Part shown: positions 23,949-38,500 of the stretch, in pieces
Layout: each line of letters opens with the position of its first letter
Numbering within the stretch: position 1 is the stretch's first letter
Assembly (NCBI GenBank): GCA_964057225.1
Contig: OZ059894.1
Coordinates: 23,280,476 to 23,344,475, forward strand
Origin: Auanema rhodensis
Lineage: Eukaryota; Nematoda; Chromadorea; Rhabditida; Rhabditidae
DNA length: 64,000 nucleotides
Direction: 5' to 3'
Notes under the pieces: generated by a model
What the model saw: the letters and a program-made list of their open reading frames with translations, nothing else
What the model was told of the DNA's origin: nothing
Database searches by the model: none
Made by a program: the position numbers and the translations under genes

Positions 23949-26236
23949 GTAACTCGCTTCACGTGAAAGATAAAGAGATGCGGTTTTCAAAATTAGATTC
24001 CCCATGTCCATATTAGTCTAAAAACAAATTTTTATTGATATTGGTTCATGGTAACCATGACTTTGAAACTTACGTGAACTTTAATTTATGCTAATTAAAT
24101 GTACACGTGATGTGCACTTGGTATGTAACTCGCTTCACGTGAAAGATAAAGAGATGCGGTTTTCAAAATTAGATTCCCCATGTCCATATTAGCCTAAAAA
24201 CAAATTTTTATTGATATTGGTTCATGGTAACCATGACTTTGAAATTTACGTGAACTTTAATTTATGCTAATTAAATGTACACGTGATGTGCACTTGGTAT
24301 GTAACTCGCTTCACGTGAAAGATAAAGAGATGCGGTTTTCGAAATTAGATTCCCCATGTCCATATTAGACTAAAAACAAATTTTTATTGATATTGGTGCA
24401 TGGTAACCATGACTTTGAAATTTACGTGAACTTTAATTTATGCTAATTAAATGTACACGTGATGTGCACTTGGTATGTAACTCGCTTCACGTGAAAGATA
24501 AAGAGATGCGGTTTTCAAAATTAGATTCCCCATGTCCATATTAGTCTAAAAACAAATTTTTATTGATATTGGTTCATGGTAACCATGACTTTGAAACTTA
24601 CGTGAACTTTAATTTATGCTAATTAAATGTACACGTGATGTGCACTTGGTATGTAACTCGCTTCACGTGAAAGATAAAGAGATGCGGTTTTCAAAATTAG
24701 ATTCCCCATGTCCATATTAGTCTAAAAACAAATTTTTATTGATATTGGTTCATGGTAACCATGACTTTGAAATTTACGTGAACTTTAATTTATGCTAATT
24801 AAATGTACACGTGATGTGCACTTGGTATGTAACTCGCTTCACGTGAAAGATAAAGAGATGCGGTTTTCGAAATTAGATTCCCCATGTCCATATTAGACTA
24901 AAAACAAATTTTTATTGATATTGGTTCATGGTAACCATGACTTTGAAATTTAAGTGAACTTTAATTTATGCTAATTAAATGTACACGTGATGTGCACTTG
25001 GTATGTAACTCGCTTCACGTGAAAGATAAAGAGATGCGGTTTTCAAAATTAGATTCCCCATGTCCATATTAGTCTAAAAACAAATTTTTATTGATATTGG
25101 TGCATGGTAACCATGACTTTGAAATTTACGTGAACTTTAATTTATGCTAATTAAATGTACACGTGATGTGCACTTGGTATGTAACTCGCTTCACGTGAAA
25201 GATAAAGAGATGCGGTTTTCAAAATTAGATTCCCCATGTCCATATTAGTCTAAAAACAAATTTTTATTGATATTGGTTCATGGTAACCATGACTTTGAAA
25301 CTTACGTGAACTTTAATTTATGCTAATTAAATGTACACGTGATGTGCACTTGGTATGTAACTCGCTTCACGTGAAAGATAAAGAGATGCGGTTTTCAAAA
25401 TTAGATTCCCCATGTCCATATTAGTCTAAAAACAAATTTTTATTGATATTGGTTCATGGTAACCATGACTTTGAAATTTACGTGAACTTTAATTTATGCT
25501 AATTAAATGTACACGTGATGTGCACTTGGTATGTAACTCGCTTCACGTGAAAGATAAAGAGATGCGGTTTTCGAAATTAGATTCCCCATGTCCATATTAG
25601 ACTAAAAACAAATTTTTATTGATATTGGTTCATGGTAACCATGACTTTGAAATTTAAGTGAACTTTAATTTATGCTAATTAAATGTACACGTGATGTGCA
25701 CTTGGTATGTAACTCGCTTCACGTGAAAGATAAAGAAATGCGGTTTTCATAATTAGATTCCCCATGTCCATATTAGTCTAAAAACAAATTTTTATTGATA
25801 TTGGTTCATGGTAACCATGACTTTGAAACTTACGTGAACTTTAATTTATGCTAATTAAATGTACACGTGATGTGCACTTGGTATGTAACTCGCCTCACTA
25901 GAAAGATAAAGAGATGCGGTTTTCAAAATTAGATTCCCCATGTCCATATTAGTCTAAAAACAAATTTTTATTGATATTGGTGCATGGTAACCATGACTTT
26001 GAAATTTACGTGAACTTTAATTTATGCTAATTAAATGTACACGTGATGTGCACTTGGTATGTAACTCGCTTCACGTGAAAGATAAAGAGATGCGGTTTTC
26101 AAAATTAGATTCCCCATGTCCATATTAGTCTAAAAACAAATTGTTATTGATATTGGTTCATGGTAACCATGTCTGTGAAATTTACGTGAACTTTAATTTA
26201 TGCTAATTAAATGTACACGTGATGTGCACTTGGTAT
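23949..26236 (+). repeat. Downstream copy of the 19021-21308 block
   Basis: This is the partner of 19021-21308 at an offset of 28 monomers, with the same order of diagnostic monomers. Immediately beyond it the match shifts register: 26413-27292 matches 21661-22540 at an offset of 27 monomers (4752 bp), consistent with loss of one monomer. The monomer at 26237 combines features of 21309 and 21485. Confidence 0.8.
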
Positions 26237-29052
26237 GTAACTCGCTTCACGTGAAAGATAAAGAGATGCGGTTTTCAAAATTAGATTCTTCATGTCCATA
26301 TTAGTCTAAAAACAAATTTTTATTGATATTGGTGCATGGTAACCATGACTTTGAAATTTACGTGAACTTTAATTTATGCTAATTAAATGTACACGTGATG
26401 TGCACTTGGTATGTAACTCGCTTTACGTGAAAGATAAAGAGATGCGGTTTTCAAAATTAGATTTCCCATGTCCATATTAGTCTAAAAACAAATTTTTATT
26501 GATATTGGTTCATGGTAACCATGACTTTGAAATTTACGTGAACTTTAATTTATGCTAATTAAATGTACACGTGATGTGCACTTGGTATGTAACTCGCTTC
26601 ACGTGAAAGATAAAGAGATGCGGTTTTCAAAATTAGATTTCCCATGTCCATATTAGTCTAAAAACAAATTTTTATTGATATTGGTTCATGGTAACCATGA
26701 CTTTGAAATTTACGTGAACTTTAATTTATGCTAATTAAATGTAAACGTGATGTGCACTTGGTATGTAACTCGCTTCACGTGAAAGATAAAGAGATGCGGT
26801 TTTCAAAATTAGATTCCCCATGTCCATATTAGTCTAAAAACAAATTTTTATTGATATTGGTTCATGGTAACCATGACTTTGAAATTTAAGTGAACTTTAA
26901 TTTATGCTAATTAAATTAACACGTGATGTGCACTTGGTATGTAACTCGCTTCACGTGAAAGATAAAGAGATGCGGTTTTCAACATTAGATTCCCCATGTC
27001 CATATTAGTCTAAAAACAAATTTTTATTGATATTGGTTCATGGTAACCATGACTTTGAAACTTACGTGAACTTTAATTTATGCTAATTAAATGTACACGT
27101 GATGTGCACTTGGTATGTAACTCTCTTCACTTGAAAGATAAAGAGATGCGGTTTTCAAAATTAGATTCCCCATGTCCATATTAGTCTAAAAACAAATTTT
27201 TATTGATATTGGTGCATGGTAACCATGACTTTGAAATTTACGTGAACTTTAATTTATGCTAATTAAATGTACACGTGATGTGCACTTGGTATGTAACTCG
27301 CTTCACGTGAAAGATAAAGAGATGCGGTTTTCAAAATTAGATTCCCCATGTCCATATTAGTCTAAAAACAAATTTTTATTGATATTGGTTCATGGTAACC
27401 ATGACTTTGAAACTTACGTGAACTTTAATTTATGCTTATTAAATGTACACGTGATGTGCACTTGGTATGTAACTCGCTTCACGTGAAAGATAAAGAGATG
27501 CGGTTTTCAAAATTAGATTCCCCATGTCCATATTAGCCTAAAAACAAATTTTTATTGATATTGGTTCATGGTAACCATGACTTTGAAATTTACGTGAACT
27601 TTAATTTATGCTAATTAAATGTACACGTGATGTGCACTTGGTATGTAACTCGCTTCACGTGAAAGATAAAGAGATGCGGTTTTCGAAATTAGATTCCCCA
27701 TGTCCATATTAGACTCAAAACAAATTTTTATTGATATTGGTTCATGGTAACCATGACTTTGAAATTTAAGTGAACTTTAATTTATGCTAATTAAATGTAC
27801 ACGTGATGTGCACTTGGTATGTAACTCGCTTCACGTGAAAGATAAAGAGATGCGGTTTTCAAAATTAGATTCCCCATGTCCATATTAGTCTAACAACAAA
27901 TTTTTATTGATATTGGTTCATGGTAACCATGACTTTGAAATTTACGTGAACTTTAATTTATGCTAATTAAATGTACACGTGATGTGCACTTGGTATGTAA
28001 CTCGCTTCACGTGAAAGATAAAGAGATGCGGTTTTCGAAATTAGATTCCCCATGTCCATATTAGACTAAAAACAAATTTTTATTGATATTGGTTCATGGT
28101 AACCATGACTTTGAAATTTAAGTGAACTTTAATTTATGCTAATTAAATGTACACGTGATGTGCACTTGGTATGTAACTCGCTTCACGTGAAAGATAAAGA
28201 GATGCGGTTTTCATAATTAGATTCCCCATGTCCATATTAGTCTAAAAACAAATTTTTATTGATATTGGTTCATGGTAACCATGACTTTGAAACTTACGTG
28301 AACTTTAATTTATGCTAATTAAATGTACACGTGATGTGCACTTGGTATGTAACTCGCCTCACTAGAAAGATAAAGAGATGCGGTTTTCAAAATTAGATTC
28401 CCCATGTCCATATTAGTCTAAAAACAAATTTTTATTGATATTGGTGCATGGTAACCATGACTTTGAAATTTACGTGAACTTTAATTTATGCTAATTAAAT
28501 GTACACGTGATGTGCACTTGGTATGTAACTCGCTTCACGTGAAAGATAAAGAGATGCGGTTTTCAAAATTAGATTCCCCATGTCCATATTAGTCTAAAAA
28601 CAAATTTTTATTGATATTGGTTCATGGTAACCATGACTTTGAAATTTACATGAACTTTAATTTATGCTAATTAAATGTACACGTGATGTGCACTTGGTAT
28701 GTAACTCGCTTCACGTGAAAGATAAAGAGATAAGGTTTCCAAAATTAGATTCCCCATGTCCATATTAGTCTAAAAACAAATTTTTATTGATATTGGTTCA
28801 TGGTAACCATGTCTGTGAAATTTACGTGAACTTTAATTTATTCTAATTAAATGTACACGTGATGTGCACTTGGTATGTAACTCGCTTCACGTGAAAGATA
28901 AAGAGATGCGGTTTTCAAAATTAGATTCCCCATGTCCATATTAGTCTAAAAACAAATTTTTATTGATATTGGTTCATGGTAACCATGACTTTGAAACTTA
29001 CGTGAACTTTAATTTATGCTAATTAAATGTACACGTGATGTGCACTTGGTAT

Positions 29053-30812
29053 GTAACTCGCTTCACGTGAAAGATAAAGAGATGCGGTTTTCAAAATTAG
29101 ATTCCCCATGTCCATTTTAGTCTAAAAACAAATTTTTATTGATATTGGTTCATGGTAACCATGACTTTGAAATTTACGTGAACTTTAATTTATGCTAATT
29201 AAATGTACACGTGATGTGCACTTGGTATGTAACTCGCTTCACGTGAAAGATAAAGAGATGCGGTTTTCGAAATTAGATTCCCCATGTCCATATTAGACTA
29301 AAAACAAATTTTTATTGATATTGGTTCATGGTAACCATGACTTTGAAATTTAAGTGAACTTTAATTTATGCTAATTAAATGTACACGTGATGTGCACTTG
29401 GTATGTAACTCGCTTCACGTGAAAGATAAAGAGATGCGGTTTTCAAAATTAGATTCCCCATGTCCATATTAGTCTAAAAACAAATTTTTATTGATATTGG
29501 TGCATGGTAACCATGACTTTGAAATTTACGTGAACTTTAATTTATGCTAATTAAATGTACACGTGATGTGCACTTGGAATGTAACTCGCTTCACGTGAAA
29601 GATAAAGAGATGCGGTTTTCAAAATTAGATTCCCCATGTCCATATTAGTCTAAAAACAAATTTTTATTGATATTGGTTCATGGTAACCATGACTTTGAAA
29701 CTTACGTGAACTTTAATTTATGCTAATTAAATGTACACGTGATGTGCACTTGGTATGTAACTCGCTTCACGTGAAAGATAAAGAGATGCGGTTTTCAAAA
29801 TTAGATTCCCCATGTCCATATTAGTCTAAAAACAAATTTTTATTGATATTGGTTCATGGTAACCATGACTTTGAAATTTACGTGAACTTTAATTTATGCT
29901 AATTAAATGTACACGTGATGTGCACTTGGTATGTAACTCGCTTCACGTGAAAGATAAAGAGATGCGGTTTTCAAAATTAGATTCCCCATGTCCATATTAG
30001 TCTAAAAACAAATTTTTATTGATATTGGTTCATGGTAACCATGACTTTGAAATTTACGTGAACTTTAATTTATGCTAATTAAATGTACACGTGATGTGCA
30101 CTTGGTATGTAACTCGCTTCACGTGAAAGATAAAGAGATGCGGTTTTCGAAATTAGATTCCCCATGTCCATATTAGACTAAAAACAAATTTTTATTGATA
30201 TTGGTTCATGGTAACCATGACTTTGAAATTTAAGTGAACTTTAATTTATGCTAATTAAATGTACACGTGATGTGCACTTGGTATGTAACTCGCTTCACGT
30301 GAAAGATAAAGAGATGCGGTTTTCAAAATTAGATTCCCCATGTCCATATTAGTCTAAAAACAAATTTTTATTGATATTGGTGCATGGTAACCATGACTTT
30401 GAAATTTACGTGAACTTTAATTTATGCTAATTAAATGTACACGTGATGTGAACTTGGAATGTAACTCGCTTCACGTGAAAGATAAAGAGATGCGGTTTTC
30501 AAAATTAGATTCCCCATGTCCATATTAGTCTAAAAACAAATTTTTATTGATATTGGTTCATGGTAACCATGACTTTGAAACTTACGTGAACTTTAATTTA
30601 TGCTAATTAAATGTACACGTGATGTGCACTTGGTATGTAACTCGCTTCACGTGAAAGATAAAGAGATGCGGTTTTCAAAATTAGATTCCCCATGTCCATA
30701 TTAGTCTAAAAACAAATTTTTATTGATATTGGTTCATGGTAACCATGACTTTGAAATTTACGTGAACTTTAATTTATGCTAATTAAATGTACACGTGATG
30801 TGCACTTGGTAT
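29053..30812 (+). repeat. Two tandem copies of a 5-mer HOR (880 bp)
   Basis: Copies are 29053-29932 and 29933-30812. The order is consensus-like, TTCGAA/TAGACTA/AAGTG (29229/30109), TGCATGG ending in CTTGGAAT (29405/30285), AAACTTACG (29581/30461), consensus-like. The CTTGGAAT ending occurs elsewhere only near position 177, which ties this block to the left edge of the window. Confidence 0.88.
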
Positions 30813-32568
30813 GTAACTCTCTTCACGTGAAAGATAAAGAGATGCGGTTTTCGAAATTAGATTTCCCATGTCCATATTAGACTAAAAACAAATTTTTATT
30901 GATTGGTTCATGGTAACCATGACTTTGAAACTTACGTGAACTTTAATTTATGCTAATTAAATGTACACGTGATGTGCACTTGGTATGTAACTCGCCTCAC
31001 TAGAAAGATAAAGAGATGCGGTTTTCAAAATTAGATTCCTCATGTCCATATTAGTCTAAAAACAAATTTTTATTGATATTGGTGCATGGTAACCATGACT
31101 TTGAAATTTACGTGAACTTTAATTTATGCTAATTAAATTAACACGTGATGTGCACTTGGTATGTAACTCGCTTCACGTGAAAGATAAAGAGATGCGGTTT
31201 TCAAAATTAGATTTCCCATGTCCATATTAGTCTAAAAACAAATTTTTATTGATATTGGTTCATGGTAACCATGACTTTGAAATTTACGTGAACTTTAATT
31301 TATGCTAATTAAATGTACACGTGATGTGCACTTGGTATGTAACTCTCTTCACGTGAAAGATAAAGAGATGCGGTTTTCGAAATTAGATTTCCCATGTCCA
31401 TATTAGACTAAAAACAAATTTTTATTGATTGGTTCATGGTAACCATGACTTTGAAACTTACGTGAACTTTAATTTATGCTAATTAAATGTACACGTGATG
31501 TGCACTTGGTATGTAACTCGCCTCACTAGAAAGATAAAGAGATGCGGTTTTCAAAATTAGATTCCTCATGTCCATATTAGTCTAAAAACAAATTTTTATT
31601 GATATTGGTGCATGGTAACCATGACTTTGAAATTTACGTGAACTTTAATTTATGCTAATTAAATTAACACGTGATGTGCACTTGGTATGTAACTCGCTTC
31701 ACGTGAAAGATAAAGAGATGCGGTTTTCAAAATTAGATTTCCCATGTCCATATTAGTCTAAAAACAAATTTTTATTGATATTGGTTCATGGTAACCATGA
31801 CTTTGAAATTTACGTGAACTTTAATTTATGCTAATTAAATGTACACGTGATGTGCACTTGGTATGTAACTCGCTTCACGTGAAAGATAAAGAGATGCGGT
31901 TTTCAAAATTAGATTCCCCATGTCCATATTAGTCTAAAAACAAATTTTTATTGATATTGGTTCATGGTAACCATGTCTGTGAAATTTACGTGAACTTTAA
32001 TTTATGCTAATTAAATGTACACGTGATGTGCACTTGGTGTGTAACTCGCTTCACGTGAAAGATAAAGAGATGCGGTTTTCAAAATTAGATTCCCCATGTC
32101 CATATTAGTCTAAAAACAAATTTTTATTGATATTGGTGCATGGTAACCATGACTTTGAAATTTACGTGAACTTTAATTTATGCTAATTAAATGTACACGT
32201 GATGTGCACTTGGTATGTAACTCGCTTTACGTGAAAGATAAAGAGATGCGGTTTTCAAAATTAGATTTCCCATGTCCATATTAGTCTAAAAACAAATTTT
32301 TATTGATATTGGTTCATGGTAACCATGACTTTGAAATTTACGTGAACTTTAATTTATGCTAATTAAATGTACACGTGATGTGCACTTGGTATGTAACTCG
32401 CTTCACGTGAAAGATAAAGAGATGCGGTTTTCAAAATTAGATTCCCCATGTCCATATTAGTCTAAAAACAAATTTTTATTGATATTGGTTCATGGTAACC
32501 ATGACTTTGAAACTTACGTGAACTTTAATTTATGCTAATTAAATGTACACGTGATGTGCACTTGGTAT
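30281..32568 (+). repeat. Paralogue of window positions 1-1762
   Basis: Position 1 aligns with 30281. The order of variant monomers then matches domain 1, except that 30813-31338 is present twice here. The sum 1762 + 30280 + 526 = 32568 agrees with the end of the match. Beyond this the monomers differ (1763 is TGCATGG; 32569 has TTTCCAAAATT). Differences between the copies include TTCCTCATG here versus TTCCCCATG at 707. Confidence 0.85.
30813..31864 (+). repeat. 526-bp tandem duplication carrying the 174-bp monomer
   Basis: Copies are 30813-31338 and 31339-31864. Each has a 174-bp monomer (TTGATTGG deletion, TTCGAA, TAGACTA), a CTCACTAG/TTCCTCATG/AAATTAACAC monomer and a TTTCCC monomer. The unit length of 526 rather than 528 records the 2-bp deletion, so the duplication came after the deletion. 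The homologous block at 533-1058 is single. Confidence 0.92.
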
Positions 32569-35500
32569 GTAACTCGCTTCACGTGAAAGATAAAGAGATG
32601 CGGTTTCCAAAATTAGATTCCCCATGTCCATATTAGTCTAAAAACAAATTTTTATTGATATTGGTTCATGGTAACCATGACTTTGAAATTTACGTGAACT
32701 TTAATTTATGCTAATTAAATGTACACGTGATGTGCACTTGGTATGTAACTCGCTTCACGTGAAAGATAAAGAGATGCGGTTTTCGAAATTAGATTCCCCA
32801 TGTCCATATTAGACTAAAAACAAATTTTTATTGATATTGGTTCATGGTAACCATGACTTTGAAACTTACGTGAACTTTAATTTATGCTAATTAAATGTAA
32901 ACGTGATGTGCACTTGGTATGTAACTCGCTTCACGTGAAAGATAAAAAGATGCGGTTTTCAAAATTAGATTCCCCATGTCCATATTAGTCTAAAAACAAA
33001 TTTTTATTGATATTGGTTCATGGTAACCATGTCTTTGAAATTTACGTGAACTTTAATTTATGCTAATTAAATGTACACGTGATGTGCACTTGGTATGTAA
33101 CTCGCTTCACGTAAAAGATAAAGAGATGCGGTTTTCAAAATTAGATTCCCCATGTCCATATTAGTCTAAAAACAAATTTTTATTGATATTGGTTCATGGT
33201 AACCATGACTTTGAAACTTACGTGAACTTTAATTTATGCTAATTAAATGTACACGTGATGTGCACTTGGTATGTAACTCGCTTCACGTGAAAGATAAAGA
33301 GATGCGGTTTTCAAAATTAGATTCCCCATGTCCATATTAGTCTAAAAACAAATTTTTATTGATATTGGTGCATGGTAACCATGACTTTGAAATTTACGTG
33401 AACTTTAATTTATGCTAATTAAATGTACACTTGATGTGCACTTGGTATGTAACTCGCTTCACGTGAAAGATAAAGAGATGCGGTTTTCAAAATTAGATTC
33501 CCCATGTCCATATTAGTCTAAAAACAAATTTTTATTGATATTGGTTCATGGTAACCATGACTTTGAAACTTACGTGAACTTTAATTTATGCTAATTAAAT
33601 GTACACGTGATGTGCACTTGGTATGTAACTCGCTTCACGTGAAAGATAAAGAGATGCGGTTTTCAAAATTAGATTCCCCATGTCCATATTAGTCTGAAAA
33701 CAAATTTTTATTGATATTGGTGCATGGTAACCATGACTTTGAAATTTACGTGAACTTTAATTTATGCTAATTAAATGTACACGTGATGTGCACTTGGTAT
33801 GTAACTCGCTTCACGTGAAAGATAAAGAGATGCGGTTTTCAAAATTAGATTCCCCATGTCCATATTAGTCTAAAAACAAATTTTTATTGATATTGGTTCA
33901 TGGTAACCATGACTTTGAAACTTACGTGAACTTTAATTTATGCTAATTAAATGTACACGTGATGTGCACTTGGTATGTAACTCGCTTCACGTAAAAGATA
34001 AAGAGATGCGGTTTTCAAAATTAGATTCCCCATGTCCATATTAGTCTAAAAACAAATTTTTATTGATATTGGTTCATGGTAACCATGACTTTGAAACTTA
34101 CGTGAACTTTAATTTATGCTAATTAAATGTACACGTGATGTGCACTTGGTATGTAACTCGCTTCACGTGAAAGATAAAGAGATGCGGTTTTCAAAATTAG
34201 ATTCCCCATGTCCATATTAGTCTAAAAACAAATTTTTATTGATATTGGTGCATGGTAACCATGACTTTGAAATTTACGTGAACTTTAATTTATGCTAATT
34301 AAATGTACACGTGATGTGCACTTGGTATGTAACTCGCTTCACGTGAAAGATAAAGAGATGCGGTTTTCAAAATTAGATTCCCCATGTCCATATTAGTCTA
34401 AAAACAAATTTTTATTGATATTGGTTCATGGTAACCATGACTTTGAAACTTACGTGAACTTTAATTTATGCTAATTAAATGTACACGTGATGTGCACTTG
34501 GTATGTAACTCGCTTCACGTAAAAGATAAAGAGATGCGGTTTTCAAAATTAGATTCCCCATGTCCATATTAGTCTAAAAACAAATTTTTATTGATATTGG
34601 TTCATGGTAACCATGTCTTTGAAATTTACGTGAACTTTAATTTATGCTAATTAAATGTACACGTGATGTGCACTTGGTATGTAACTCGCTTCACGTGAAA
34701 GATAAAGAGATGCGGTTTTCAAAATTAGATTCCCCATGTCCATATTAGTCTAAAAACAAATTTTTATTGATATTGGTGCATGGTAACCATGACTTTGAAA
34801 TTTACGTGAACTTTAATTTATGCTAATTAAATGTATACGTGATGTGCACTTGGTATGTAACTCGCTTCACGTGAAAGATAAAGAGATGCGGTTTTCAAAA
34901 TTAGATTCCCCATGTCCATATTAGTCTAAAAACAAATTTTTATTGATATTGGTTCATGGTAACCATGACTTTGAAATTTAAGTGAACTTTAATTTATGCT
35001 AATTAAATGTACACGTGATGTGCACTTGGTATGTAACTCGCTTCACGTGAAAGATAAAGAGATGCGGTTTTCAAAATTAGATTCCCCATGTCCATATTAG
35101 TCTAAAAACAAATTTTTATTGATATTGGTTCATGGTAACCATGACTTTGAAACTTACGTGAACTTTAATTTATGCTAATTAAATGTACACGTGATGGGCA
35201 CTTGGTATGTAACTCGCTTCACGTAAAAGATAAAGAGATGCGGTTTTCAAAATTAGATTCCCCATGTCCATATTAGTCTAAAAACAAATTTTTATTGATA
35301 TTGGTTCATGGTAACCATGTCTTTGAAATTTACGTGAACTTTAATTTATGCTAATTAAATGTACACGTGATGTGCACTTGGTATGTAACTCGCTTCACGT
35401 GAAAGATAAAGAGATGCGGTTTTCAAAATTAGATTCCCCATGTCCATATTAGTCTAAAAACAAATTTTTATTGATATTGGTGCATGGTAACCATGACTTT

Positions 35501-38500
35501 GAAATTTACGTGAACTTTAATTTATGCTAATTAAATGTACACGTGATGTGCACTTGGTATGTAACTCGCTTCACGTGGAAGATAAAGAGATGCGGTTTTC
35601 AAAATTAGATTCCTCATGTCCATATTAGTTTAAAAACAAATTTTTATTGATATTGGTGCATGGTAACCATGACTTTGAAATTTACGTGAACTTTAATTTA
35701 TGCTAATTAAATGTACACGTGATGTGCACTTGGTATGTAACTCGCTTCACGTGAAAGATAAAGAGATGCGGTTTTCAAAATTAGATTCCCCATGTTCATA
35801 TTAGTCTAAAAACAAATTTTTATTGATATTGGTTCATGGTAACCATGACTTTGAAATTTACGTGAACTTTAATTTATGCTAATTAAATGTACACGTGATG
35901 TGCACTTGGTATGTAACTCGCTTCACGTGAAAGATAAAGAGATGCGGTTTTCAAAATTAGATTTCCCATGTCCATATTAGTCTAAAAACAAATTTTTATT
36001 GATATTGGTGCATGGTAACCATGACTTTGAAATTTACGTGAACTTTAATTTATGCTAATTAAATGTACACGTGATGTGCACTTGGTATGTAACTCGCTTC
36101 ACGTGAAAGATAAAGAGATGCGGTTTTCAAAATTAGATTCCCCATGTCCATATTAGTCTAAAAACAAATTTTTATTGATATTGGTTCATGGTAACCATGA
36201 CTTTGAAATTTACGTGAACTTTAATTTATGCTTATTAAATGTACACGTGATGTGCACTTGGTATGTAACTCGCTTCACGTGAAAGATAAAGAGATGCGGT
36301 TTTCAAAATTAGATTCCCCATGTCCATATTAGTCTAAAAACAAATTTTTATTGATATTGGTGCATGGTAACCATGACTTTGAAATTTACGTGAACTTTAA
36401 TTTATGCTAATTAAATGTACACGTGATGTGCACTTGGTATGTAACTCGCTTCACGTGAAAGATAAAGAGATGCGGTTTTCAAAATTAGATTTCCCATGTC
36501 CATATTAGTCTAAAAACAAATTTTTATTGATATTGGTGCATGGTAACCATGACTTTGAAATTTACGTGAACTTTAATTTATGCTAATTAAATGTACACGT
36601 GATGTGCACTTGGTATGTAACTCGCTTCACGTGAAAGATAAAGAGATGCGGTTTTCAAAATTAGATTCCCCATGTCCATATTGGTCTAAAAACAAATTTT
36701 TATTGATATTGGTTGATGGTAACCATGTCTTTGAAATTTACGTGAACTTTAATTTATGCTAATTAAATGTACACGTGATGTGCACTTGGTATGTAACTCG
36801 CTTCACGTGAAAGATAAAGAGATGCGGTTTTCAAAATTAGATTCCCCATGTCCATATTAGTCTAAAAACAAATTTTTATTGATATTGGTTCATGGTAACC
36901 ATGACTTTGAAATTTACGTGAACTTTAATTTATGCTTATTGAATGTACACGTGATGTGCACTTGGTATGTAACTCGCTTCACGTGAAAGATAAAGAGATG
37001 CGGTTTTCAAAATTAGATTCCCCATGTCCATATTAGTCTAAAAACAAATTTTTATTGATATTGGTTCATGGTAACCATGACTTTGAAATTTAAGTGAACT
37101 TTAATTTATGCTAATTAAATGTACACGTGATGTGCACTTGGTATGTAACTCGCTTCACGTGAAAGATAAAGAGATGCGGTTTTCAAAATTAGATTCCCCA
37201 TGTCCATATTAGTCTAAAAACAAATTTTTATTGATATTGGTTCATGGTAACCATGACTTTGAAACTTACGTGAACTTTAATTTATGCTAATTAAATGTAC
37301 ACGTGATGTGCACTTGGTATGTAACTCGCTTCACGTAAAAGATAAAGAGATGCGGTTTTCAAAATTAGATTCCCCATGTCCATATTAGTCTAAAAACAAA
37401 TTTTTATTGATATTGGTTCATGGTAACCATGACTTTGAAATTTAAGTGAACTTTAATTTATGCTAATTAAATGTACACGTGATGTGCACTTGGTATGTAA
37501 CTCGCTTCACGTGAAAGATAAAGAGATGCGGTTTTCAAAATTAGATTCCCCATGTCCATATTAGTCTAAAAACAAATTTTTATTGATATTGGTTCATGGT
37601 AACCATGTCTTTGAAATTTACGTGAACTTTAATTTATGCTAATTAAATGTACACGTGATGTGCACTTGGTATGTAACTCGCTTCACGTGAAAGATAAAGA
37701 GATGCGGTTTTCAAAATTAGATTCCCCATGTCCATATTAGTCTAAAAACAAATTTTTATTGATATTGGTGCATGGTAACCATGACTTTGAAATTTACGTG
37801 AACTTTAATTTATGCTAATTAAATGTACACGTGATGTGCACTTGGTATGTAACTCGCTTCACGTGGAAGATAAAGAGATGCGGTTTTCAAAATTAGATTC
37901 CTCATGTCCATATTAGTTTAAAAACAAATTTTTATTGATATTGGTGCATGGTAACCATGACTTTGAAATTTACGTGAACTTTAATTTATGCTAATTAAAT
38001 GTACACGTGATGTGCACTTGGTATGTAACTCGCTTCACGTGAAAGATAAAGAGATGCGGTTTTCAAAATTAGATTCCCCATGTTCATATTAGTCTAAAAA
38101 CAAATTTTTATTGATATTGGTTCATGGTAACCATGACTTTGAAATTTACGTGAACTTTAATTTATGCTAATTAAATGTACACGTGATGTGCACTTGGTAT
38201 GTAACTCGCTTCACGTGAAAGATAAAGAGATGCGGTTTTCAAAATTAGATTTCCCATGTCCATATTAGTCTAAAAACAAATTTTTATTGATATTGGTGCA
38301 TGGTAACCATGACTTTGAAATTTACGTGAACTTTAATTTATGCTAATTAAATGTACACGTGATGTGCACTTGGTATGTAACTCGCTTCACGTGAAAGATA
38401 AAGAGATGCGGTTTTCAAAATTAGATTCCCCATGTCCATATTAGTCTAAAAACAAATTTTTATTGATATTGGTTGATGGTAACCATGTCTTTGAAATTTA

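Larger units (their letters stand above)
17437..32568 (+). repeat. Satellite domain 4 (TTCGAA, CTCACTAG, AAATTAACAC variants)
   Basis: Markers are TTTTCGAAATT with TAGACTA (17437, 19373, 20605, 24301, 24829, 25533, 27997, 29229, 30109, 30813, 31339), GATAAAGAAATG or TCATAATT (17613, 20781, 25709, 28173), GCCTCACTAG (17789, 20957, 25885, 28349, 30987, 31513), CATGTCTGTG, GCTTTACGTG, TCAACATT and AAATTAACAC. The order TTCGAA-AAGTG, CATAATT, CTCACTAG recurs at 17437, 20605, 25533 and 27997, defining long related but unequal HOR units. Confidence 0.85.

Noticed and set aside
36580-36762. 60-codon open frame, repeated identically at 39044-39226
   Set aside because: It arises because one A-to-G change turns the TAG in ATTAGTCT into TGG in a single monomer class, and it lies wholly inside satellite monomers. 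The second copy is part of the 2464-bp duplication. There is no promoter context or domain. It is not a gene.
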